Shown in pieces: positions 20,050-31,634 of a stretch of 64,000 bases of DNA. Each line of letters starts with the position of its first letter. The stretch's first letter is position 1. The stretch spans positions 19,241 to 83,240 of the forward strand of contig NZ_JAFLWW010000016.1 in assembly GCF_018555685.1 (NCBI RefSeq), written 5' to 3'. This DNA comes from Aminobacter anthyllidis. GTDB taxonomy: Bacteria; Pseudomonadota; Alphaproteobacteria; Rhizobiales; Rhizobiaceae. The position numbers and the translations under genes are program-made. Under the pieces are notes generated by a model, which saw nothing but the letters and a program-made list of their open reading frames with translations, did no database searches and was not told where the DNA came from.

Positions 20050-20324
20050 ACCTGCGCTCCGGCGTCCTGCCATTGTCGATAGGTGTCCACAGGCCATCGC
20101 TGTAACCGTTGACGATGGCTGCGACCCGCAGCGCCACGGTGTTGATGCCGCGGCAGCGCCTGCCTGATGCGACGTTGGTCGGGCCGGCGGCGCTGGTTTC
20201 CGTTTTGGAACCACGACGCGCCCCAATCACCTGCACCTTCTTCGATTGCAGCGATGATCTCGGCGGTGATGCGCGTGTATGCCGTGGCAAACAGCCCGTT
20301 TTCGATGGCAAAAGCATGACTCAA
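20050..20324 (-). pseudogene. ArdC-like antirestriction protein N-terminal relic
   Basis: The minus strand gives TAYTRITAEIIAAIEEGAGD followed by WGASWF in one frame. The continuation PTNVASGRRCRGINTVAL, then VNGYSDGLW, is in a second frame, and TYRQWQDAGAQV is in a third. Together these are the N-terminal DUF1738 domain of ArdC-type proteins, which protect incoming plasmid DNA. At least two frameshifts and loss of the C-terminal zinc-peptidase part make it non-functional. Confidence 0.7.
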
Positions 20325-20405
20325 TGGGCGTGGGGATGCGGCGGCGTCCGGAGCAACGGAGGGCCGCCCCCTCGATCACCTGGTCAGCAAGTCTGAAACC
20401 TCGCA

Positions 20406-21465
20406 TTGCCGTCTGATCTACAGGCTGCGCTTGCGGATGCATACCGCAGAAAGCTGCGACCGCTTTGCTTGTGCAAAGAGCCCTGCCCGGCGATGTATAT
20501 TGCGCAGGTTGGCGACCAATACATGGTCAAGCGGATGCCGCTGTCGGGTGGCAGCCATGATCCGTCCTGTTCCTCTTACGAGCCGCCCGACGAACTGTCC
20601 GGCCTCGGCGTGCTGATGGGCAGCGCTATCCAGGTCGATTCCGAGAGCGGCATGGCCGCGCTGATGCTGGACTTTCGGCTGTCGAAGGTCGGCACGCGAT
20701 CTGTGCCGGCAGCTGGCGCCGTAGGCTCGAACAGCGTGGTCGGAGACACCAGGAAACTCTCGCTGCGAGGCCTGCTCCATTACCTCTGGCACGAAGCGGA
20801 GCTGACGGTCTGGACGTCACGATGGGCTGGCAAACGGCATTGGTGGAATATCCGTTGGCACCTCGTCGAGGCCGCTGGCCAGATGACGGTCAAGGGCGAG
20901 CGCCGAGCGAAATCCTGTTTGTGCCCGAGCCGTTCCGGTCCGCCGATAAAATCGCGATCGAGCAAAGGCGCGGGCAGGCGCTTGCACCTGCGCTGCCCCC
21001 GAAGAGCGGCCCCAGAAAGCTGATGATCCTGGTCGGCGAGGTCAAGGAGTTCAGCCCGGCTCGGGGCGGTCACAAGTTGATCGTCAAGCACATGCCGGGG
21101 TTCGTGTTCCTGTTGGATGAGAGTCTTCATCGTCGGCTTCAAACCCGCTTTGAAACCGAGATGGCACTCTGGAGCGCGGATGAGGCATCGCATCTAGTCG
21201 CGATGCCACCTTCGGGTTGACCCCGGCGGGGCTGGCGGTGATCGAGGAAATGGCCATCATGGTCGTGGCGGAGAATTGGGTGCCTTACGAGTCCGCCTAT
21301 GAAAAGAAGCTGGTCGACGCCCTTGCAAGGACCAGGGAGCGAAGCATGAAAGGACTGCGCTACAATCTACCATTGGACAGGCCAACCGCGACGGCGATAT
21401 TGCAGACACAGCCGCGGCCGGTTGGCCTCTATATCGTCCCCCTTCTTCCGATGGCACATAGCTGA
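20406..21465 (+). pseudogene. DUF1173-family protein, two frameshifts
   Basis: Three consecutive plus-strand frames together cover a nearly full DUF1173 protein. The first (from 20406) has RPLCLCKEPCPAMYIAQVGD, YEPPDELSGLGVLMGSAIQ and LSLRGLLHYLWHEA. The second (to 21220) has LFVPEPF, LMILVGEVKEFSP and HKLIVKHMPG. The third (to 21465) has ENWVPYESAYEKKLVDAL and KGLRYNLP. Frame changes fall near 20880 and 21210. DUF1173 proteins are plasmid-borne with unknown function. The sense-strand order is intact, so decay is recent compared with neighbouring relics. Confidence 0.8.
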
Positions 21466-22470
21466 GCGAACTGATCGCGTCGCGACCGGAGTTCGATTCC
21501 TGGATCTGGCGGACGGCCGATAGTGAGATGCCGACTTTGCCTGGTCAGCAAGACGGTGGGCCCGTCATATGAGGCACCGTTCGCGGCCGGTATTTCAGGT
21601 ACGCTGGTATTATCATCCAATTCGCTCGTCTGAGCGGATATTCCCGGCAAATGATGTATCCGCCCTGGACCACAGAGCGGGTTGCAGTGCGGACGTGCAG
21701 GCGATCCCTTCCGGTTCGCAAGTTGGGCGGGTCACGCCGTGTTCGTAGCCGCTGATGAGCTTCATCGCCTCTGGCGCGCAAGAAAAGGGCCGGGCTTGCA
21801 GCACCCGGCCAAGCAAGAGGGCAAAAACCTCCAGAGGGGAACGCGCCGGACGCAATGGGAGGAGAACGCCCGACGCACAACGGCATATAGGTCAGCAAGG
21901 ATGACATCTCAACGACATGCCAGTAGACCACGAGGCCTGATCATCTTGGTGCACTGAAGCTTGCGAGCCCGGGCGTTTGCCCAAAACCTCATTTCACGTT
22001 GCTTTCGGAATTACAAAAGCTCAAGACGGCATGGCTGCATATATCGGTTCCGGCGCCTAGCAGCCGAAACGATTTCCGGGGCGAACGCGTATTAGTAATA
22101 GTTTATGACGATACTTATGCTGCCGAGACATTTCTTGCCTTCAGCCACAACCATTACTATGTCGCGAGGCTTCGCCTGCTGCCTTCAAGCCAACCGGAGA
22201 ATTTCATGACAGAAGAAGCCGAGCACAGCCTCAGAACACGGCTTCATCTTCTCCGCCTTAGCTGCGCCGGCCAGGTATGACGAGCGGCCGCCGCTGACCT
22301 GCATGGCCACGCCAGACGCATCGGCGCAGCGAACATTCTGCCTGTACGAGCAGCGGAGTTTGACAATGAATAGACGTATCCCGCAGGCCCGGATGTCATG
22401 CCATTCTTGTGGCGGACGGCCGTGATCACGTCTGAACAAGCAGCGTGTGTCGCCGCCCGTTCACCCTTAT
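21466..22470. other. decayed stretch, possible DUF2285-type scrap
   Basis: About 1 kb with no intact gene. Near 21590-21630 the minus strand reads RANWMIIPAYLKY, which resembles the end of the DUF2285 protein at 22471 (RANWMMTTGYKEL) and may be a scrap of a second copy. A plus-strand open frame at 22001-22280 has no recognisable features. Confidence 0.35.
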
Positions 22471-22734
22471 TTACGCGAACAACTCCTTGTAACCGGTGGT
22501 CATCATCCAGTTCGCCCGATCGAGATGGCTTCGCGCTGCTTTTCGCGCGCGCACCGGCTCTTCCGCCGGATCGATGCCGAGGATGACCTGCGCCATCTCC
22601 TCATAACTGGCATCGTCGGCGGAGGCGTCCAGGAACCTAAAGTAAGTCTTGAAGTGCTGCTTGTCGTAGGCGGTCAGGCTTTCCGACCAAGGGACCTCGT
22701 CTTGAAGACCTGGTTCAACGTCTGTGTATTTCAT
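22471..22734 (-). CDS. small DUF2285-domain protein
   Basis: 87 residues from the ATG at 22734 (MKYTDVEP); the frame is open 27 codons further upstream. The body LTAYDKQHFKTYFRFLDASA, MAQVILGIDP, then HLDRANWMMTTGYKELF matches the short DUF2285 domain common on rhizobial mobile DNA. There it often accompanies DUF6499 or HTH proteins and may bind DNA. I see no partner gene nearby. The whole domain is present, so the gene may be functional even though its surroundings are decayed. Confidence 0.65.
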   Translation of the reverse strand: MKYTDVEPGLQDEVPWSESLTAYDKQHFKTYFRFLDASADDASYEEMAQVILGIDPAEEPVRARKAARSHLDRANWMMTTGYKELFA

Positions 22735-23150
22735 CACGATATCGGGCTCCGGGAACAACTGGTCGAAGATTTCGCTTCGACAGGCTACCCGGACCGAGGG
22801 GAATATCATCCTCAAGGCGACATTCCGATCATCGTCGGCAACAGCCCGCTCGAAGCGAGAAACGCTCCTTTGGGCGATGCAACTCCAGGTTAGGGATGAA
22901 TTGCAAAAAGCTCAAGACTGTTCGGCTCGCCGTCGATTCCGGCCGACTGCTCGGCCGTTAATTTCACATAATTTCACATTCCAAATAAGACACAAAAGTC
23001 GGCCCAGAGCTGCCGGCCGAAACGCGCTAAGGCATTGGGATGCGCCGCAATGGGGCCAGGCTTCCGGGCCGATTCCAAATCTTTTGGCTCTTCGGCCGTC
23101 CGCTCATCCGTCTTGACCAGGACGAACCTACAGCCTATCTCACCGCCACG
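22735..23150. other. upstream region of groESL
   Basis: 416 bases without a gene. Just downstream of 22960 it has two copies of TAATTTCACA in tandem. The CIRCE element follows at 23151. The groESL promoter should lie near its right end, but I cannot place it with confidence. Confidence 0.4.
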
Positions 23151-23177
23151 TTAGCACTCCCCACTGGCGAGTGCTAA
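23151..23177 (+). promoter_or_regulatory. CIRCE operator (HrcA binding site)
   Basis: TTAGCACTC, nine bases, then GAGTGCTAA: a perfect match to the CIRCE inverted repeat, 54 bases before groES. HrcA is known to repress groESL at such sites until heat stress. The hrcA gene is not in this window and is expected on the chromosome. Confidence 0.97.
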
Positions 23178-23230
23178 CCCAGGCTTCGGCAACGAAGAAC
23201 CGTTCAACCTCCGCACCAGGGATATCCAAA

Positions 23231-25248
<2,018 letters not shown>

Positions 25249-25274
25249 GGTCCACGCACCCTCAACAATCTCGA

Positions 25275-25298
25275 GGGCGGCAGCGATGCCGCCCTTTT
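25275..25298 (+). terminator. rho-independent terminator of groESL
   Basis: Stem GGGCGGCA, loop GCGA, stem TGCCGCCC, then TTTT, 26 bases after the groEL stop codon. Confidence 0.9.
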
Positions 25299-25950
25299 CC
25301 TTGAAGTCGGATCCGGCCGGAAATGTTCGGCGCGTACACCGACCGTATGGCCGTAGTAGCGCTGGTCGTGAAAGCTGGACTAGAAGCGAGCGCGGGCACG
25401 GATACGGCGGAGAGCCGCTGGCGTCGGGGCTTCGAAGACAATCAACGATTCGAACCCTTTCATGAGTATGAGGGAGCGGTGGCGAAAACGTGCAATCGGC
25501 CTAGATAATGTTCGCACCTCCCCAAGTAGCCGAGAGCATGAGGCAGCAGCGGCCCCTTGCCGTCGAGATCAAACAGAAGCGTGGGCTCGTGAAGCGGCCA
25601 CAGTCAATCTGGGCCGGCATCGACCTAACTGCCATCCCGAACGATAGAGGTCGCGGCGGTGGCCAGACCGACCATCGGAATAGCATCCGGCCTTCGTTCA
25701 TCCCGAAGAAGGGTTGACCGACCACTCCGTTTCGCCAGCGCGAATGCGGCAACTCCATTGCGATCGCGGCAATTCGGATTGGCGCGGGGCGCCATGTGCT
25801 CCGACCCTGAGGGCTGTCCCGGTCGGCACGACCCATCGCTCAGCGGCGATCAAGTCATCGGTTTTCGGAATGACCGGCGACGCTTCGTCTCAACGACTAT
25901 GCCGGTCGGGCTGTCGGCCGTATTCTTCGCCTTGAAGACGGCGGTTCGCT
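25299..25950. other. relic stretch between groESL and the ProQ-like gene
   Basis: About 650 bases with only short frames. The one recognisable item is the kup fragment at 25625-25762; the remainder is unassigned. Confidence 0.4.
25625..25762 (-). pseudogene. kup (potassium transporter) fragment
   Basis: Minus-strand pieces GVAAFALAK, then GVVGQPFFGMNEGRM, then AIPMVGLATAATSIV lie in successive frames. They match, in order, the segment of the intact Kup at 40109-42028 that reads GAFVLANGGVVGHPFFEMNE and IPMVVLATAATVIA. About 45 residues are covered with two frameshifts. The nucleotide similarity to 41083-41190 is also visible. It diverges enough that it is not a recent partial copy. Confidence 0.7.
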
Positions 25951-26334
25951 TCAGTTTTGGTTTGGGTGGCGCTTGAGCGCTCTACCCTTGGCTCCGGCGT
26001 TTGCTTGCCCTTTTGTTTGTCCTTGCGGGCGTAAAGCAAAGCCTTGGCGGTCGCCGCGTCCGCATTCCGAGACCACGCCGGCCGGCTTGCCATCGAGATT
26101 GACCCGTGGAGCGCCGGCATTCAGTCTCGCCAAGTATTTGGCCATCTTGGTATACGCCAGCAGGGCTCTCCTTAATTCATCATCAGACAGTTCGCCGTCA
26201 AGCACCCGAATGTCATGATGGATGCCGATCTTGAGCGGCCTGGGCGCTTTCGGATTGAACGCCGCAGGCCACTTGGCCGATAGATAGCGGAAAAGCTGTG
26301 CAGGCGATTTGCCTCGGCTACAGCTCAACATCAT
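25951..26334 (-). CDS. ProQ/FinO-domain RNA-binding protein
   Basis: About 127 residues from the ATG at 26334, which has GAGG just upstream; the frame is open 26 codons further. The ProQ/FinO fold segment is clear: KWPAAFNPKAPRPLKIGIHH, DDELRRALLAYTKMAKYL, GAPRVNLDGKPAG, followed by a basic, low-complexity tail (GQTKGQANAGAKGRALKRHP). Proteins of this family bind structured RNAs and some repress conjugation by stabilising antisense RNA (FinO). On a plasmid it could control transfer or replication RNA, but no target is identified. It stands alone among relics yet is uninterrupted. Confidence 0.8.
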   Translation of the reverse strand: MMLSCSRGKSPAQLFRYLSAKWPAAFNPKAPRPLKIGIHHDIRVLDGELSDDELRRALLAYTKMAKYLARLNAGAPRVNLDGKPAGVVSECGRGDRQGFALRPQGQTKGQANAGAKGRALKRHPNQN

Positions 26335-26739
26335 AAGCCTCGCCCCATTGTTTTCGTTTGCAATTCGGACCTTCCTAGCACGAATATATGCAATGATTTG
26401 GAAAAATGGCATTCGCCCCGCAGGGCAAAGCAGCGGGTCTCATTCGGACACACGAAGTGCCTGGTGGACCGAGCAGGATCGGCAGCAATCACGCCGAGCC
26501 GTCCCGAGAAAGTTACAGCCATACAGCAGGGTCGGTGAAAAGCTGTTCCCCAATATCTCCGCCAGCTCATTGACCCTTGGCAGCGCATCTCAAACGCCGG
26601 CAGCGAAAAAGACTCGACGGCCCTCCGCGGAGGGCCGTCAGCGAGTAGGACCCAAAACCGTCGCGGCTCCTCTGACCCGTTCGGCCGTTCCGTCGTACAA
26701 GGGCGTCGCGTAGCGCGAAAGCTAATCAGGCGACCGTTC

Positions 26740-26930
26740 CTGATCTCGGCCGGATCGACGCCGTCCTGGGACAGGAAGGCAGGCAAATGGCTGGAAAAAG
26801 CGTTCGGCCGCAACCCGGCGTCGATCACCAGGAACCTGGCGCGGGCGCGGCGGAACTTCCGGGCGGCGGCCATTCCGGAATAGCTGCCGCCGATGACAAT
26901 AGGCGCAGCGAAATTCCGAAGTTTGTGAGC
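26740..26930 (-). pseudogene. thioredoxin-reductase-like flavoprotein N-terminal relic
   Basis: The minus strand reads PIVIGGSYSGMAAARKF, then FLVIDAGLRPNAFSSHLPAF, then QDGVDPAEI. This is the first Rossmann segment (GGSYSG in place of GxGxxG) and the following strand of NAD(P)/FAD oxidoreductases. Homology stops abruptly after DPAEI and the rest of the enzyme is absent. Confidence 0.7.
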
Positions 26931-27011
26931 GATAGGCCTCGGACTCCCATTCGATTGCCGACTCGGCTCATGCCTTGACGGGCGTTCATGATTGCCACCT
27001 TGGAGATCGCC

Positions 27012-27203
27012 TCAGAAGCGACGCCCAATCGGAAACATTAGCACGTCCGCGTTTTGGCTCGGCTGCTTGAACTCCTCGCCGGCAACTGCCTCAATTAGCA
27101 AATCCAAGGCTTCGCGCCCCCTCCGGCTCATCGGGTCATCACCTCGCAGATAATGATACGCTCGATCTAGATGCACTCGCGCGGCGGAAAAATCGCTTGT
27201 CAT
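27012..27203 (-). CDS. small conserved-looking protein, 63 aa
   Basis: 63 residues beginning MTSDFSAARVHLDRAYHYLR and ending ADVLMFPIGRRF. A strong ribosome site (GAGAGGG, 4 bases before the ATG) supports expression. No domain is recognised; it is predicted mostly helical and soluble. Similar short proteins are scattered on rhizobial plasmids, in my recollection, without assigned function. Confidence 0.5.
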   Translation of the reverse strand: MTSDFSAARVHLDRAYHYLRGDDPMSRRGREALDLLIEAVAGEEFKQPSQNADVLMFPIGRRF

Positions 27204-27849
27204 TTTACCCTCTCAGTTGCCGCCCGCCTTAGCCGTCTACGAGGTGAGGGTCGCGCAATCGTCAATATCCTTAGACGTATTTGATTTAAATCGAAGATGA
27301 TCCGGGAGTAACCAAACACCGGTTGTATGCGAGAGCCCCTGATTGCGTCACCCTGGCCCGGTTGACTCTGCAATAGGGTTACCACAAGCCTTGCCAATGT
27401 GTCCCCAGCATCATCCATAAGCCGTCCCGAGTTTCTGACCTGTCGAGCCATGGCACGCGCAGGCTTGCGGCGGCAATCAGCCGGATGGCGAAGATCGCGG
27501 CGAAGGCGGCAGCAAATCGGAAGCAGACTCCCGTTTGTGCGGTCGGGCATTGATTCCTAGATAGGAAATTCCGCCATTACATCTCGCTGATGGGACAGCT
27601 TGCGAACGCAAATGCAGCGCGCCCTCTTGACTGACACCCTAAACAGCGAAATCGTCATCCAGTGACCCATGAACGCAATAACGCCGGCACATTATCCGGG
27701 ACATATGGGTTAGTCCCGGCGCCAAGAGACCTATGTGGTCGCTCTTCTCGCCGAATAGAAGCTGAGGAATGCCGCGCAGTTAACGGCTCGTTAATCATGC
27801 GGGGCGTAGCCAAGAAGCGTCACATCACCTACCCAATCACATGTGACCT
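27204..27849. other. stretch without recognisable protein gene
   Basis: No known family on either strand. The end of this stretch runs into a strong plus-strand terminator at 27850, with no credible coding frame before it. A small RNA transcribed from about 27700 is therefore possible. Confidence 0.35.
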
Positions 27850-27886
27850 TAAAGACCCGGCACCCAGATTGTGCCGAGTCTTTTTG
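27850..27886 (+). terminator. rho-independent terminator, possible end of a small RNA
   Basis: Stem AAAGACCCGGCAC pairs with GTGCCGAGTCTTT across a 6-7 base loop and is followed by a T-run. Nothing recognisably protein-coding ends just before it, so it may terminate an RNA gene. Confidence 0.65.
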
Positions 27887-29195
27887 TTAGGGTAGCCTGA
27901 TCCAATTGAGCGGGTCAGGAATAATGTCGCAGTGCGGGGATCAGGAAGCTTCTTAGGCCGGTCACCGACTTCATAAAGCCGACTGGAGCTGCAACCACTT
28001 GATTAGGAATGCCCTGCGAGCTTGACGGTGTCAGGCCCGGAACGCGCCTTGTTGGCCGTGTGCCAGTCCCTGACCGACAGCGGATTGCGACATGACAACT
28101 TCTCCACACCGGAGGTAACCGTGGCGAAAGTGCCGGCGCGTGAGGGCCAGGGAAGGCTGGTTAAAGAGCCGGCCCGCTTGCAGGAATCGAACTCATGGAT
28201 GACCGAAGCCTCCGCATCCTCGAGGCCCATTGCTTGGGGGACGCCATTATGGCGTTCTGCGTTCTGTCTTATCGCTGTGCCATTTGCCGCACAGGATGCC
28301 CGTAACGACATTGTTTCCCGCGTGAGGTGAAGCGATGCGAGCAGGGTAGAGTGACGCGCGGCAGGGAGGGCAGGAGGCCCTAGCAAAGGCTGAAACTCGG
28401 TGAGAAATGATCCACCGGCACCTGCACGGATCACCTCGCAAAAGTGGAGGGTGGGACCTAGAATCAAGCTGACATTGCGAGATTTTCGCGGCCATGGCGG
28501 CTTCGCTGTTTGCTGTCCGCGGGGGCGAGGCGCATTAGATGGGCCAGCGGCGGATGCACGCGAACCGCGGGGATGACGAACACGACCTTCGCTGGCTAGG
28601 ACTGCGGTACCGCGAACCCAATGTTGGAGGCTACGCCGCTCGATCTGGCGAGGCGCGGCGGTCGATGCGGCCCGCAGAACCCGCGCTACCGCGAGGCGCT
28701 GCCATCTCGACATAGGAGCTGCTGACTTGCAGAACACTGCACTATCTGCGAACGAACGCATCGCGACATGCCCCCCTGTAACCGCTTCCGCGCTGTTCTT
28801 GATTGACCAGGCGCAGTTCGACGCAGGGCGGCTAGCGCTCGGCCGATGTGTCGGGCGCCAGCAAAGTAGAAATGTTGCATGGCCGTGGGGACGGCCACAA
28901 CGAGAGAGCCCGATCGGGCGTCACCTGGTCGGGATTGCCAGCCCGACCAGGTACCGTTCAGTCAGGCACCCCTCGGCTTAGAGAGCCGCCGCTATGAACT
29001 AGCTTCGTTGGCCGGGGCCGGCCGCAGCGGGATCGCTAAGCATCGTGACGAGGTCAGCGATAGGATTCTTGTCACTCTCCGTCAGCCGCAGATCGACGTC
29101 CGCGAACGGCGCGCCCGACTTCCGGTAGGGACGCCTGAGTGGGTGCTTGCTCAGGCCGGGTGGAACCGGCGGCCTGCCGGGTTTGCGACCGCGTT
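27887..29195. other. 1.3 kb without recognisable gene
   Basis: The longest frames (minus strand 28003-28761, 28999-29274) show the composition bias of high-GC antisense frames and no known motif. The right end borders a Tn3 transposase relic, so this may be old mobile-element sequence. Confidence 0.4.
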
Positions 29196-29507
29196 TCACA
29201 TAGCCGTTGCTCTGAGCGCCATCAAGGACGACCGGGCCTGAGATCGCCGGCGCAATGCGGGACTCGAATAGCATTCGATCATGGAGAGCGACCGCTCGAC
29301 GCGGCCGAGTTCCCGAAGAGTTTGCCCAGTTGGCTTTCCTTTCGGTGATGCCGAGAGCTTCTTCAAATCATCGAGGGCACAACCGCACCGGTGTTGATCG
29401 ATGCCCGCCAGATGAAGGTCGATTTCCAGCTTGCGCAGGAAGGCAATCCGTTCGGTCAGCCGGCCAGGTTTGAGGCACCAGGCGCATCCGCCGCCGATCG
29501 CAGCCAA
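29196..29507 (-). pseudogene. Tn3-family transposase relic
   Basis: About 100 residues in one minus-strand frame: LTERIAFLRKLEIDLHLAGI, CGCALDDLKKLS, TLRELGRVERSLSMIECYSS, then PALRRRSQA. This is the region before the last catalytic Glu of Tn3-type TnpA (normally followed by GLNKGEARNALARAVF, absent here). No 38-bp terminal repeats were noticed nearby. Confidence 0.65.
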
Positions 29508-29526
29508 TGAAAGCGTGTCTGGCCAA

Positions 29527-29690
29527 ATGGTCGGGGTCGCGGCGTTGAATTTCGGCTTTGACCGACACCCAACCCACGCCGACGGTTACAAGAGCGCGGG
29601 CGAATTCGTAGAGGTGGTGACAAAGGTCTGGGAAAATTGGGAGGTTGATGCGCTCATCGCGAGCCGGGAGAAACATGATCCAAAAACCGA
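29527..29690 (+). pseudogene. LLM-class flavin monooxygenase fragment
   Basis: One frame reads ALNFGFDRHPTHADGYKSAG, EFVEVVTKVWENWEVDAL, typical of NtaA/SnaA/DszA-type FMNH2-dependent monooxygenases just after their substrate-binding loop. Around 50 residues remain; sequence before and after is unrelated. Confidence 0.65.
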
Positions 29691-29835
29691 AGCTTTGCGA
29701 GCTCAGTTCCTGTCCCGCTTAGTGCCTATTTGCGTGCGCTATTCTACCATACGCCTAATGAGATTGTCCCACCTGATGACCGTCACTAACTTGGCTGAGA
29801 TCGAAGCCAAAAGCTGACAGGCAACAGGAGTGACC

Positions 29836-31263
29836 ATGAAAAACATTATGAGTGTTGGGGACGGTGGAGACGGCAGACTGGTCATTGTCTCCAACAGGGT
29901 TGCGTTGCCCGACGAGCACGGGTCACTGCCCCCGGGCGGGATGGCCATTGCGCTGAACGCCGCGCTCCAGCAACGAGGCGGGCTTTGGATGGGCTGGTCG
30001 GGGAAGGTGAAAACCGAGAAGAACCAGGTGTCACCGACCATGCAGGAGGCCAACGGCATCACCTATGCCCTTGCGGATCTCTCGCAGAAGGATCTGGACG
30101 AATATTACTACGGCTTCGCCAACAGGGTTCTTTGGCCGGTCTTCCACTGCCGTGTCGACCTCGCCGAATACAACGACGCTAGAAAGTCAGGATACTACCG
30201 CGTCAACCGACTCTTCGCAGAGTCTTTGATGCCGCTCCACCGCGAGGACGACGTCATATGGGTGCAGGATTATCACCTGATCCCTCTAGGGAAAGAACTG
30301 CGCGAACGCGGCTGCCGCAACCGGATCGGCTTTTTCCTGCACATACCATGGCCGCCGGCGGACATCCTCGCCACCGTGCCGCTCTGCGAAGAATTACTGG
30401 AAGCGGTTTCGTTCTATGACCTTGTCGGCTTTCAAACCGACGACGATCTTGACAACTTCGCCGAATGTCTACGCCGCCGAAACTTAGGGCGTCTCATGAA
30501 AGACCGTAGCTGCCTGGTCAAAGGGCGGGAGTTTCGCTGCGGGGTTTTTCCAATCGGTATCGACACGGCCAAGTTCGAGAGCCTCGCAGAGCTAGCGACG
30601 CGCGACGGGGATCTGCAGGAAGTTTACAAGAGGACTGCTGGCTGTGACGTCGCCATTGGTGTCGACCGATTGGATTATTCCAAGGGCATCGATCAGCGCA
30701 TCGTGGCGTTTCGCCACTTCCTTGATCGTAACAGCCATCGCGTCCGCAAGACGCTACTGCTGCAGATTACCCCGAAATCCCGGGGGGAAATACCGGCCTA
30801 TCTGGCGCTGCAAAAGCACATCGCCGAACTGGTGGGAAGTGTCAATGGGGAACTTGGAACCATCGATTGGGTACCAGTACACTACACCAATCGGTCCCAT
30901 GGCCCGCTGCAACTGGCCGGCCTCTACCGACTGGCACGCGTTGGTCTGGTGACGCCGCTCCGCGACGGCATGAATCTGGTGGCGAAGGAATACGTGGCTG
31001 CGCAAGACCCAAGCAATCCGGGCGTCCTCGTGCTCTCGCAATTTGCCGGCGCCGCTGGCGAATTGGAGGGAGCGGTGCTTGTCAATCCCTATGACCCAGA
31101 GGCTGTGGCGGCCTCCACGGAACAGGCATTTCGCATGTCGCCAGACGAACGGAAAGACCGTTGGAAGGCAATGAAGCACAGTCTCATCGGGCATGATGTC
31201 TATCGATGGTGCGACGGCTTTATCGCCAAGCTCGAGGCGGCGGACTCGCCAGCACGAGGCTGA
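29836..31263 (+). CDS. otsA: trehalose-6-phosphate synthase
   Basis: 475 residues from the ATG at 29836, which has AGGAG six bases upstream; a GTG two codons earlier is less likely. GT20 motifs are complete: [62 protein letters not shown] and GMNLVAKEY near the end. Makes trehalose-6-phosphate from UDP-glucose and glucose-6-phosphate. No otsB phosphatase is adjacent, so dephosphorylation depends on another locus. In rhizobia trehalose supports osmotic and desiccation tolerance and symbiosis; plasmid-borne otsA is known. It is monocistronic. Confidence 0.95.
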   Translation: MKNIMSVGDGGDGRLVIVSNRVALPDEHGSLPPGGMAIALNAALQQRGGLWMGWSGKVKTEKNQVSPTMQEANGITYALADLSQKDLDEYYYGFANRVLWPVFHCRVDLAEYNDARKSGYYRVNRLFAESLMPLHREDDVIWVQDYHLIPLGKELRERGCRNRIGFFLHIPWPPADILATVPLCEELLEAVSFYDLVGFQTDDDLDNFAECLRRRNLGRLMKDRSCLVKGREFRCGVFPIGIDTAKFESLAELATRDGDLQEVYKRTAGCDVAIGVDRLDYSKGIDQRIVAFRHFLDRNSHRVRKTLLLQITPKSRGEIPAYLALQKHIAELVGSVNGELGTIDWVPVHYTNRSHGPLQLAGLYRLARVGLVTPLRDGMNLVAKEYVAAQDPSNPGVLVLSQFAGAAGELEGAVLVNPYDPEAVAASTEQAFRMSPDERKDRWKAMKHSLIGHDVYRWCDGFIAKLEAADSPARG

Positions 31264-31634
31264 TCGCGACCAATTGAATCAGGGCAGCATCCCGGCCTCG
31301 CCGAGGCGTGGTTAATGTGCTGTGGTGGATGGCGATGACCGCAGGCCAACTACCCAGTTGGGTTGTAGCCGATTATGCTGGCACGGGAGCGAAGAACTCG
31401 CGGCTGCGGTCACACATCAAACTAGTTTGGCCGATCCGCGCAAGAGGGCTCTCGTCCCCGGGTCCGTCGAGTATTCGACTGTCATCGCTTCGCTGACGAG
31501 ACCCCGTGTATTGAATATGTCGACCACCAGGTTGGCGACATTGCTGATGGGCTAAGCAGCATCGACCTACACCGCACGCCAGATCTCAAGACGTAGCATG
31601 AGCACATTCCACATTAAAACAAGAGGAAAAAGAC
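31264..31634. other. intergenic stretch before the LysR gene
   Basis: 371 bases with no gene seen; presumably includes the LysR promoter. No nod-box-like sequence was found. Confidence 0.5.

Noticed and set aside
22001..22280. Open frame of 93 codons as a gene
   Set aside because: No ribosome site, no recognisable pattern, and it lies in a decayed stretch.
27662..27895. 77-codon frame ending beyond the hairpin at 27850
   Set aside because: It runs through a strong terminator and has no ribosome site; an RNA gene is the better reading.
28175..28205. T-arm-like sequence (GAGTTCGATTCC on the minus strand), possible tRNA
   Set aside because: The flanking bases do not form the 5-bp T-stem and there is no matching acceptor or anticodon arm.
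31264..31634. Possible nod box before the LysR gene, which would have made it a NodD-type regulator
   Set aside because: No ATC-N9-GAT-type nod-box halves with correct spacing were found, and the protein is only a general LysR member.
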